Positions 1 through 8,499 of a stretch of 64,000 bases of DNA are shown here, in pieces. The number at the start of each line of letters is the position of its first letter. Position 1 is the first letter of the stretch. The notes under the pieces are model-generated. The model had not been told where the DNA came from. It ran no database searches and saw nothing but the letters and a program-made list of their open reading frames with translations. Source of the DNA: Gymnothorax reevesii (taxonomy: Eukaryota; Chordata; Actinopteri; Anguilliformes; Muraenidae); assembly GCA_029721435.1 (NCBI GenBank), contig CM056576.1:74603876-74667875 (forward strand), written 5' to 3'. The translations under genes were made by a program, and so were the position numbers.

Positions 1-2160
1 GTTGTTAGGGTGTTGCTAGGCAGTTGCTATGGTGTTCTGGGTGGTTGCTAGGCGGTTGCTATGGTGTTCTTGGTGGTTGCTAGGGCGTTGCTCGGCAGTT
101 GCTTTGGTGTTTTGGGTGGTTGCTTGGGCGTTGCTAGGCAGTTGCTATGGTGTTCGGGGTGGTTGCTAGGCGGTTGCTATGGTGTTCTGGGTGGTTGCTC
201 GGGCGTTGCTAGGCAGTTGCTATGGTTTTCTGGGTGGTTGCTAGGCGGTTGCTATGGTGTTCTGGGTGGTTGCTAGGCGGTTGCTATGGTGTTCTGGGTG
301 GTTGCTAGGGCGTTGCTAGGCAGTTGCTATGGTGTTCTGGGTGGTTGCTAGGCGGTTGCTATGGTGTTCTGAGTGGTTGCTAGGTGGTTGCTATGGTGTT
401 CTGGGAGGTTGCTAGGGCGTTGCTAGGCAGTTGCTATGGTGTTCTGGGTGGTTGCTAGGCGGTTGCTATGGTGTTCTGGGTGGTTGCTAGGGCGTTGCTA
501 GGCGATTCCTATGGTGTTCTGTGTGGTTGCTAGGGCGTTGCTAGGCAGTTGCTATGGTGTTCTGGGTGGTTGCTAGGCGGTTGCTAAGGTGTTCTTGGGG
601 GTTGCTAGGGCGTTGCTTGGCAGTTGCTATGGTGTTTTGGGTGGTTGCTAGGGCGTTGCTAGGTAGTTGCTATGGTGTTTTGGGTGGTTGCTAGGTGGTT
701 GCTATGGTGTTCTGTGTGGTTGCTAGGGCGTTGCGAGGCAGTTGCTATGGTGTTCTGGGTGGTTGCTAGGGCGTTGCTAGGCAGTTGCTATGGTGTTTTG
801 GGTGGTTGCTAGGTGGTTGCTATGGTGTTCTAGGTGGTTGCTAAGGCGTTGCTAGGCAGTTGCTGTGGTGTTCTGGGTGGTTGCTTGGCGGTTGCTATGG
901 TGTTCTGGGTGGTTGCTAGGGTGTTGCTAGGCAGTTGCTATGGTGTTCTGGGTGGTTGCTAGGCGGTTGCTATGGTGTTCTTGGTGGTTGTTAGGGTGTT
1001 GCTAGGCAGTTGCTATGGCGTTTTGGGTGGTTGCTAGGCGGTTGCTATGGTGTTCTTGGTGGTTGCTAGGGCGTTGCTCGGCAGTTGCTTTGGTGTTTTG
1101 GGTGGTTGCTAGGGCGTTGCTATGCGGTTCCTATGGTGTTCTGGGTGGTTGTTAGGGTGTTGCTAGGCAGTTGCTATGGTGTTCTGGGTGGTTGCTAGGC
1201 GGTTGCTATGGTGTTCTTGGTGGTTGCTAGGGCGTTGCTCGGGAGTTGCTTTGGTGTTTTGGGTGGTTGCTAGGGCGTTGCTAGGCAGTTGCTATGGTGT
1301 TCTGGGTGGTTGCTAGGCGGTTGCTTTGGTGTTCTGGGTGGTTGCTCGGGCGTTGCTAGGCAGTTGCTTTGGTGTTCTGGGTGGTTGCTAGGCGGTTGCT
1401 ATGGTGTTCTGGGTGGTTGCTAGGCGGTTGCTATGGTGTTCTGGGTGGTAGCTAGGGCGTTGCTACTCAGTTGCTATGGTGTTCTGGGTGGTTGCTAGGC
1501 GGTTGCTATGGTGTTCTGGGTGGTTGCTAGGGCGTTGCTAGGCGATTCCTTTGGTGTTCTGTGTGGTTGCTAGGGCGTTGCTAGGCAGTTGCTATGGTGT
1601 TCTGGCAGGTTGCTAGGCGGTTGCTAAGGTGTTCTTGGTGGTTGCTAGGGCGTTGCTAGGCAGTTGCTATGGTGTTTTGGGTGGTTGCTGGGCGGTTGCT
1701 ATGGTGTTCTGGGTGGTTGCTAGGGCGTTGCTAGGCAGTTGCTATGGTGTTCTGGGTGGTTGCTAGGCGACTGCTATGGTGTTCTGGGTGGTGGCTAGGG
1801 CGTTGCTAGGTAGTAGGTATGGTGTTTTGGGTGGTTGGTAGGGGGTTGCTATAGTGTTCTGGGTGGTTGCTAGGGCGTTGCTAGGCAGTTGCAATGGTGT
1901 TCTGGGTGGTTGCTAGGCAGTTGCTATGGTGTTCTTGGTGGTTGTGAGGGCGTTGCTAGGCGGTTGCTATGGTGTTCTGGGTGGTTGCTAGGGCGTTGCT
2001 AGGCAGTTGCTTTGGTGTTCTGAGTGGTTGCTTGGCGGTTGCTATGGTGTTCTGGGTGGTTGCTAGGGCGTTGCTTGGCAGTTGCTATAGTGTTCTGGGT
2101 GGTTGCTAGGCAGTTGCTATGGTGTTTTGGGTGGTTGCTAGGCGGTTGCTATGGTGTTCT
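1..2160 (+). repeat. Minisatellite block 0 (left-truncated)
   Basis: This is a tandem minisatellite, G/T-rich on the + strand. The 32-bp monomer is three subunits: GTTGCTAGGCG, GTTGCTATGGT, GTTCTGGGTG. The 43-bp monomer has an extra subunit: GTTGCTAGGGC, GTTGCTAGGCA, GTTGCTATGGT, GTTCTGGGTG. The two often alternate as a 75-bp dimer. The block runs off the left edge of the window. It is collinear with block 6 (36615-38624) and shares rare variants with it, such as TGTTCGGGG at 151 and GGCGATTCC at 501 and 1541. Open frames rich in Val/Leu/Gly/Cys here come from the repeat and are not genes. Confidence 0.96.
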
Positions 2161-2301
2161 GAATATTTGCTTGCGCATTGCTCGACAGTTGCTATGTTGT
2201 TCTTGTTGTTGCTAGGGCGTTGATGTGTATTGTTTGGGGATCGATTGAAAACTGGGAGAAGTAGTGAACCGTACGATTACGAAATTATTTGGAATATTAA
2301 C

Positions 2302-2880
2302 AAGGAAGGAAGGAGGGAAAGAAGGAACTAATGAGGGAAGTAAGGAAAGAAGGAATATAGGAAAAAAAGAAGGAAATCAAAGGAAGGCAGGAAAGAACAA
2401 AGGAATCTAGGCGAGGATGGATGGAAAGAAACAGAGTAATGACGGAAAGAAGGAAGTAAGGAAGGAAGGAAAGGAAGAAGGGAAGAAGAAGGATTTAAGT
2501 AAAGATAGAAGGAAGGAAGGAAGGAAGTGAGGAAGAAGAAATGAAAAACAGAAGGAAAGAGAGAAGGAAGGAAAGAAAAAGTAAAGAAAGGAAGAGGGAA
2601 GGAAAGAGAGGGAAAGCAGAAAGAAGAAAGGAAGAAAGATAAGAAGGATATGAAGGAATGAAAGAAGGCATGATGGAAGGAAAGAAAAACTAAGGAAGGT
2701 AGGAAAGAAAATTGGGAGGGAGGAAGAATGGGAGGAAGGATGAAAGGCAGGATAGAAGGAAGTAAAGTAGGAAAGAAGGAACGAATAAAGGAAGGAAGGA
2801 ACGAAGGAAAGAAATAGGAGGGAAAAAGAAAGAAGGAATGACAGAAAATAGAAGGAAGGAAAGCAGTAAGAAAGCAGTAG
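2302..2880 (+). repeat. Polypurine GGAA/GAAA tract, island 1
   Basis: The + strand is almost all A and G in imperfect GGAA, GAAA and GGGA words, with scattered C/T. This copy has a deletion-like change near 2405 (AATCTAGGCGAGG where most copies read AAAGAAGGCGAGG). It ends in GTAAGAAAGCAGTAG instead of the usual GTAAGGAAGCTGTAG. The Phe/Ser/Leu-rich reading on the minus strand is a by-product of the TTCC complement. Long homopurine tracts of this kind can form triplex (H-DNA) structures; that is general knowledge and was not tested here. Confidence 0.93.
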
Positions 2881-3170
2881 ACTCAAGAGAGACAGTATGT
2901 AGTCTTAAAGCCTGAGAAACTGACAGTTACAGCAGGTGGTCAGAACACCTGCCACAAGATTCCATTTGCTTAATGGCGCTATTGTGATGTCAAAATGGCA
3001 GTGTTAAGTCTATGGGGGGAAAAAATTTATAGTTTTTTATTAATAACTCAAAAAGTATAAAAGTTACAAAGATGAAAAATACATTGCACAGGTGTCCTAA
3101 GTCAGACCGACGCAACGCAGTTTGAATGAAGTTTCTACGATAAACGGTTGAGGCCGCATTAAGTGTGTTA

Positions 3171-3171
<1 letters not shown>

Positions 3172-3218
<47 letters not shown>
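3172..3218 (+). repeat. AAT microsatellite, island 1
   Basis: About 15 AAT units, the longest pure run among the island copies. On the minus strand the ATT run reads as a poly-Tyr or poly-Ile stretch, which creates a spurious small open frame. Confidence 0.95.
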
Positions 3219-3220
3219 GA

Positions 3221-3312
3221 AGAAGACCAGGATAACAATAGTGAGCATTTTCAATGCACACTAATAAGAAGACCAGGATAACAATAGTGAGCATTTTCAA
3301 TGCACACTAATA
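3221..3312 (+). repeat. 46-bp module, two tandem copies
   Basis: The module begins AGAAGACCAGGATAACAATA and ends in GCACACTAATA. Two identical 46-bp copies lie head to tail at 3221-3266 and 3267-3312. Each contains GCATTTTCAATGCACAC, the perfect 17-nt reverse complement of a site about 40-100 bp downstream (from 3345). Module and downstream site can therefore form a stem that loops out the palindrome at 3329. The module is found only in islands 1, 6, 7 and 10. Confidence 0.93.
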
Positions 3313-3328
3313 ATAATAACTAGATAAT

Positions 3329-3346
3329 GTAATTCCAGGGAATTAC
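3329..3346. repeat. 18-bp palindrome after the AAT run
   Basis: GTAATTCCAGGGAATTAC has two perfect 8-bp arms around a 2-nt centre (AG). It is retained in all twelve islands, with one mismatch in island 7. The second stem site GTGTGCATTGAAAATGC follows directly. Confidence 0.93.
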
Positions 3347-3440
3347 GTGTGCATTGAAAATGCAAAGTGTAGTTGCATAAGGTGGAGTTTGTAACATATC
3401 ATTGCATTATGATATTGGTAGCTACGTTTTTAGTAGGATA

Positions 3441-3654
3441 ATTTTGGTCGTGGTATGGACTTTTATTTTGAAACAGATGTGGACTGAGGAAACAGTTTGC
3501 GGGAGTCATAGTTGATGACAACTGTCATATGGAAATTTTTAATAGTGACATTTTTTAATAGTGAAGAATTGTAGTCAGGACTTATATTTTGAGACAGGAT
3601 TGGGCAGAAGAAACAGTTGCCGGAAGTCATAGTCGAAAACAATCAGGAATTGGA
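3441..3654 (+). repeat. Old internal direct duplication, period 121 bp
   Basis: Two diverged copies of about 90 bp lie at roughly 3441-3533 and 3562-3654. Shared words in order are AGGACTT or GGACTTTTATTTTGA, ACAG, TGG, GAAACAGTT, AGTCATAGT and GGAA. GAAACAGTT sits at 3489 and again at 3610. The same pair recurs in every complete island, so the duplication predates the spread of the island. Confidence 0.85.
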
Positions 3655-3738
3655 ATGGCTGAAAGGTTGATAAGTTGAGTAGCTTAAAAAGTTACATTTT
3701 TTTATGGTAATTTCACACAATGAGGACTGGCTGTAACA

Positions 3739-6517
3739 GTTGTTAGGCAGTTGCTCTGTTGTTCTGTGTACTTGTGAGGGTGTTGCTAGGCAGCTGCTAT
3801 TGTGTTCTGGGTGGTTGCTAGGGCATTGCTAGGCAGTTACAATGGTGTTCTGGGTGGTTGCTAGGGCCTTGCTAAGCGGTTGCTATGGTGTTCTGAGTGG
3901 TTGATAGGGCGTTGCTAGGCGATTGCTATGGTGTTCTGGGTGGTTGCTAGGCAGTTGCTATGGCGTTCTGGGTGGTTGCTAGAGCGTTGCTATGGGGTTC
4001 TGGGTGGTTGCTTGGCGGTTGCTATGGCATTCTGGGTGGTTGCTAGGGCTTTGCTAAGCAGTTGCTATGATGTTCTGGGTGGTTGCTAGGGCGTTGCTAG
4101 GTGGTTGCTATGGTGTTCTGGGTGGTTGCTAGGGTGTTGCTAGGCAGTTGCTATGCTGTTCTGGGTGGTTGCTAGGCCGTTGCTATGGTGTTCTAGGTGG
4201 TTGCTAGGGCGTTGCTAGGCAGTTGCCTGGGTGTTCTGGGTGGTTGCTAGGGCGTTGCTAGGCAGTTGCTTTGGTGTTCTGGGTGGTTGCTAGGGCGTTG
4301 CTAGGCAGTTGCTATGGTGTTCTGGGTGGTTGCTAGGGCGTTGCTAGGCATTTGCTTTGGTGTTCTGGATGGTTGCTAGGGCGTTGCTAGGCAGTTGCTA
4401 TGGTGTTCTGGGTTGTTGTGAGGGTGGTTGCTATGGCGTTCTGGGTGGTTGCTAGGGCATTGCTAAGCAGTTGCTATGGTGTTGTGGGTGGCTGCTAGGT
4501 GGTCACTATGGTGTTCTGGGTGGTTGCTAGGGTGTTGCTAGGCAGTTGCTATGGTGTTCTGGTTGGTTGCTAGGTGGTTGCTATGGTGTTCTGGGTGGTT
4601 GCTAGGGCGTTGCTAGGCGGGTGCTATGGTGTTCTGGGTGGTTGCTCGGGTGTTGCTAGGCGGTTGCTATGGTGTTCTGGGTGGTTGCTAGGGCATTGCT
4701 ATGGTGTTCTGGGTGGTTTCTAGGGCGTTGCTAGGCAGTTGCTATGGTGTTTTGGATGGTTGCTAGGCGGTTGCTATGGTGTTCTGGGTGGTTGCTAGGG
4801 TGTTGCTATGGTGTTCTCGGTTGTTGTTAGGCGGTTGCTCTGGTGCTCTGGGTGGTTGCTAGGCGGTTGCTGTTGTGTTCTGGGTGGTTGCTAGGTCGTT
4901 GCTAGGCGGTTGCTATGGTTTTCTGGGTGGTTGTGAGGGTGTTGCTAGGCAGTTGCTATGGTGTTCTGGGTGGTTGCTAGGCGGTTGCTATGGTGTTCTG
5001 GGTGGTTACTAGGCGGTTGCTATGGTGTTCTGGGTGGTTACTAGGGCATTGCTAGGCAGTTGCTATGGTGTTCTGATGGTTGCTAGGCGGTTGCTATGGT
5101 GTTCTGGGTGGTTGCTAGGGCGTTGCTAGGCAGTTGCTATGGTGTTCTGGGTGGTTGCTAGGCGGTTGCTATGGTGTTCTCGGTGGTTACTAGGCGGTTG
5201 CTATGGTGTTCTGGGTGGTAACTAGGGCGTTGCTAGGCAGTTGCTATGGTGTTCTGGGTGGTTGCTAGGCATTTGCTATGGTGTTCTGGGTGGTTTCTAG
5301 GCGGGTGCTATGGTGTTCTGGGTGGTTGCTCGGCGGTTGCTATGGTGTTCTGGGTGGTTCCTAGGGCGTTGCTAGGCAGTTGCTATGGTGTTCTGATGGT
5401 TGCTAGGCGGTTGCTATGGTGTTCTGGGTGGCTGCTAGGGCATTGCTATGGTGTTCTGGGTGGTAGCTAGGCGGTTGCTATTGTGTTCTGGGTGGTTGCT
5501 TGGCGGTTGCTAGTGTGTTCTGGGGGGTTGCTTGGGCGTTGCTAGGCGGTTGCTATGGTGTTCTGGGTGGTTGTTAGGGTGTTGCTAGGCAGTTGCTATG
5601 GTGTTCTGGGTAATTGCTAGGCGGTTGCTATGGTGTTCTGGGTGGTTGCTAGCGCGTTGCTAGGCAGTTGTTATGGTGTTTTGGGTGGTTGCTATAGTGT
5701 TCTGGGTGGTTGCTAGGGCGTTGCTAGGCAGTTGCTATGGTGTTCTGGGTGGTTGTTAGGCGGTTGCTATGGTGTTCTGGGTGGTTGCTCGGGTGTTGCT
5801 AGGCAGTTGCTATGGTGTTCTGGGTGGTTGCTAGGCGGTTGCTTTGGTGTTCTGGGTGGTTGGTGGGCGGTTGCTATGGTGTTGTGGGTGGTTGCTAGGG
5901 CGTTGCTAGGCTGTTTCTATTGTGTTCTGTGTGGTTGCTAGGCGGTTGCTATGGTGTTATGTGTGGTTGCAAGGGCGTTGCTAGGCAGTTGCTATGGTGT
6001 TCTGGGTGGTTGCAAGGCGGTTGCTAAGGTGTTCTTGGTGGTTGGTAGGGTGTTCCTTGGCAGTTGCTATGGTGTTTTGGGTGGTTGCTAGGCAGTTGCT
6101 ATGGTGTTCTGGGTGGTTTCTAGGCGGTTGCTAAGGTGTTCTTGGTGGTTGCTAGGGCGATGCTAGGCAGTTGCTATGGTGTTTTGGGTGGTTGCTGGGC
6201 GGTTGCTATGGTGTTCTGGGTGCTTGTTAGGGCGTTGCTAGGCAGTTGCTATGGTGTTCTGGGTGGTTGCTAGGCAGTTGCTATGGTGTTCTTGGTGGTT
6301 GTTAGGGCGTTGCTAGGCAGTTGCTCTGGTGTTCTGGGTGGTTGCTAGGGCGCTGCTAGGCAGTTGCTTTGGTGTTCTGAGTGGTTGCTTGGCGGTTGCC
6401 ATGGTGTGTTGGGTGGTTGCTAGGGCGTTGTTTGGCAGTTGCTATAGTGTTCTGGGTGGTTGCTAGGCAGTTGCTATGGTGTTTTGGCTGGTTGCTAGGC
6501 AGTTGCTATGGTGTTCT
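3739..6517 (+). repeat. Minisatellite block 1
   Basis: About 2.8 kb of 32/43-bp monomers. The first monomers are a diverged edge series kept after every island: a TTCTGTGTACTTGTGAGGG variant, then GGCAGCTGCTAT, then a GATAGGGCGTTG variant. The interior contains a shortened TTCTGATGGTTGC variant several times (for example near 5071 and 5392). The block ends in the standard left-edge series with GGTTGCTTGGCGG and CTATAGTGTTC variants before island 2. No gene seen. Confidence 0.95.
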
Positions 6518-6659
6518 GAATATTTGCTTGGGCATTGCTCGACAGTTGCTATGTTGTTCTTGTTGTTGCTATGGCGTTGATGTGTCTTGTTTGGGGAATC
6601 GAGTGAAAACTGGGAGAAGTAGTGACCCGTACGATTACGAAATTATTTGGAATATTAAC

Positions 6660-7238
6660 AAGGAAGGAAGGAGGGAAAAAAGGAACTAATGAGCGAAGAA
6701 AGGAAAGAAGGAAAATAGGAAAAAAAGAAGGAAATCAAAGGAAGGCAGGAAAGAAGGAAGGAAAGAAGGGGAGGATGGATGGAAAGAAACAGAGGAATGA
6801 AGGAAAGAAGGAAGTAAAGAAGGAAGGAAAGGAAGAAGGGAAGAAGAAGGATTTAAGTAAAGATAGAAGGAAGGAAGGAAGGAAGGAAGTGAGGAAGAAG
6901 AAATGAAAAACAGAAGGAAAGAGAGAAGGAAGGAAAGAAAAAGTAAAGAAAGGAAGAGGGAAGGAAAGAGAGGGAAAGCAGAAAGAAGAAAGGAATAAAG
7001 ATAAGAAGGATATGAAGGAATGAAAGAAGGCATGATGGAAGGGAAGAAAAACTAAGGAAGGTAGGAAAGAAAATTGGTAGGGAGGAAGAATGGGAGGAAG
7101 GATGAAAGGCAGGATAGAAGGAAGTAAAGTAGGAAAGAAGGAACGAATAAAGGAAGGAAGGAACGAAGGAAAGAAATAGGAGGGGAAAAGAAAGAAGGAA
7201 TGACAGAAAATAGAAGGAAAGAAAGCAGTAAGGAAGCT
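6660..7238 (+). repeat. Polypurine tract, island 2
   Basis: GGAA/GAAA-rich homopurine tract. It resembles the tracts of islands 3, 4, 8 and 9 in AATGAGCGAAG and in GGAGGGGAAAAG near the right end. It has GGAAAATAGG where most copies read GGAATATAGG. Confidence 0.92.
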
Positions 7239-7536
7239 GTAGTCTCAACAGAGCCAGATTGTAGTCTTACAGCCTGAGAAACTGACAGTTACAGCAAGTG
7301 GTCAGAACACCTGGCACAAGAATCCATTTGCTTAATGGCGCTATTGTAATGTCATAATGCCAATCTTAAGTCTATGGGGGGAAAAAATTTATAGTTTTTT
7401 ATTAATAACTCAAAAAGTATAAAAGTTACAAAGATGAAAAAAACATTGCACAGGTGTCCTAAGTAAGACCTACGCAACGCAGTTTGAATGAAGTTTCTAC
7501 GATAAACGGTTGAGGTCGCATTAAGTGTGTTAGAAG

Positions 7537-7586
7537 AATAATAATAATAATAATAATAACGAGATAATGTAATTCCAGGGAATTAC
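7537..7586 (+). repeat. AAT run and palindrome, island 2
   Basis: A short AAT run (7537-7559) is followed by CGAGATAATG and the 18-bp palindrome at 7569-7586. The 46-bp module seen in islands 1, 6, 7 and 10 is missing, so only the downstream stem arm GTGTGCATTGAAAATGC remains. Confidence 0.92.
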
Positions 7587-8499
7587 GTGTGCATTGAAAA
7601 TGCAAAGTGTAGTTGCATAAGGTGGAGTTTGTAACATATCATTGCATTATGATATTGGTAGCTACGTTTTTAGTAGGATAATTATGGTAGTGGTGAGGAC
7701 TTTTATTTTGAAACAGATGTGGACTGTGGAAACAGTTTGCGGGAGTCATAGTTGATGACAACTGTCATATGGAAATTTTTAATATTGACATTTTTTAATA
7801 ATGAAGAATTGTAGTAAGGACTTATATTTTGAGACAGGATTGGGCAGAAGAAACAGTTGCCGGAAGTCATAGTCGAAAACAATCAGGAGTTGGAATGGCT
7901 GAAAGGTTGATAAGTGGAGTAGCTTAAAAAGTTACAATTTTTTTTTGTAATTTCACATAATGAGGACTGGCTGTAACAGATGTTAGGCAGTTGCGATGGT
8001 GTTCTGTGTACTTGTGAGGGTGTTGCTAGGCAGCTGCTATCGTGTTCTGGGTGGTTGCTAGGGCATTGCTAGGCAGTTGCAATGGTGTTCTGGGTGGTTG
8101 CTAGGGCCTTGCTAAGCGGTTGCTATGGTGTTCTGAGTGGTTGATAGGGCGTTGCTAGGCGATTGTTATGGTGTTCTGGGTGGTTGCTAGGCGGTTGCTA
8201 TGGCGTCCTGGGTGGTTGCTAGAGTGTTGCTATGGGGTTCTGGGTGGTTGCTAGGCGGTTGCTATGGCATTCTGGGTGGTTGCTCGGGCTTTGCTAAGCA
8301 GTTGCTATGATGTTCTGGGTGGTTGCTAGGGCGTTGCTCGGTGGTTGCTATGGTGTTCTGGGTGGTTGCTAGGGTGTTGCTAGGCAGTTGCTATGGTTTT
8401 CTGGGTGGTTGCTAGGGCGTTGCTAGGCAGTTGCTATGGTGTTCTGGGTGGTTGCTAGGGCGTTGTTGGCAGTTGCTATGGTGTTCTGGGTGGTTGTTA

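Larger units (their letters stand above)
2161..3738 (+). repeat. Island 1 of the higher-order repeat
   Basis: This is the longest island copy (1,578 bp). It begins with a degenerate 43-bp monomer (GAATATTTGC start) and ends at GGACTGGCTGTAACA. Its parts are an edge and single-copy-like stretch (2161-2301), a purine tract (2302-2880), then AT-richer sequence with an AAT run, a 46-bp module in two tandem copies, a palindrome and an internal duplication. The left half shares private variants with island 7, including TGCGCATTGC near the start and GTATTGTTTGGGG. The right half is distinct: ATTTTGGTCGTGG and a CACACAATGAGG end. I see no terminal inverted repeats or target-site duplication that would mark it as an intact transposon, and no gene. 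Confidence 0.93.
6518..7978 (+). repeat. Island 2
   Basis: A 1,461-bp copy. The right half carries variants shared with islands 7 and 10: GGACTGTGGAAAC, GATAAGTGGAGTAG, TTTCACATAATGAGG and an end of TAACAGATGTTAGG. It shares AATATTGACA and TTAATAATGAAG with island 7 only. A private change is GGTCGCATT where other copies read GGCCGCATT. The 46-bp module is absent. The hairpin sequence near 7285 is AAGTGGTCAGAACACCTG, so one arm is mutated. Confidence 0.93.

Noticed and set aside
61..276. Val/Leu/Gly/Cys-rich hydrophobic open frames on the + strand, here and at about 40 other places
   Set aside because: They are direct translations of the 75-bp minisatellite dimer, start at arbitrary monomers, end at the TAG inside GCTAGG, and have no promoter, splice or codon signature. 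Not annotated as genes.
1141..1170. TTAGGG words (as in GTTGTTAGGGTGTTG) suggesting interstitial telomere sequence
   Set aside because: They are single hexamers arising from a C-to-T variant of GTTGCTAGGG, never in tandem TTAGGG runs.
1..2160. Possible CRISPR array (regular short repeats)
   Set aside because: There are no unique spacers: every segment between repeats is itself a repeat subunit, and the context is eukaryotic satellite.
2407..2886. Minus-strand Phe/Ser/Leu/Pro-rich frames of 115-182 codons over the purine tracts, and Lys/Glu/Gly/Arg-rich frames on the + strand
   Set aside because: These are the six-frame image of GGAA/GAAA repeats. Indels between copies shift and fuse the frames freely (for example the 182-codon frame at 56973-57521), which argues against selection.
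2935..2953. Hairpin CAGGTGGTCAGAACACCTG with E-box-like arms in each island
   Set aside because: Short 6-bp arms, broken in islands 2 and 5. It may be chance, and there is no evidence that it is a regulatory site.
2990..3238. Minus-strand frame with a poly-Tyr start and a non-repetitive tail (also at 34103, 39454 and 54146)
   Set aside because: The start and Tyr run come from the AAT microsatellite, and the frame lacks a start in islands with a short AAT run. The tail is conserved only as much as the surrounding DNA. It resembles no family I recognise.
2161..3738. Island as an intact transposon or SINE
   Set aside because: I found no terminal inverted repeats, target-site duplications, tRNA-like A/B boxes or poly-A tail, and the left edge merges into degenerate minisatellite. 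An AATAAA on the minus strand near 3040 is in AT-rich sequence and is weak evidence. A captured fragment remains possible.
6381..6689. 102-codon frame crossing from the minisatellite into island 2
   Set aside because: It joins two unrelated repeat contexts, and the same junction is closed by a stop in most other islands.
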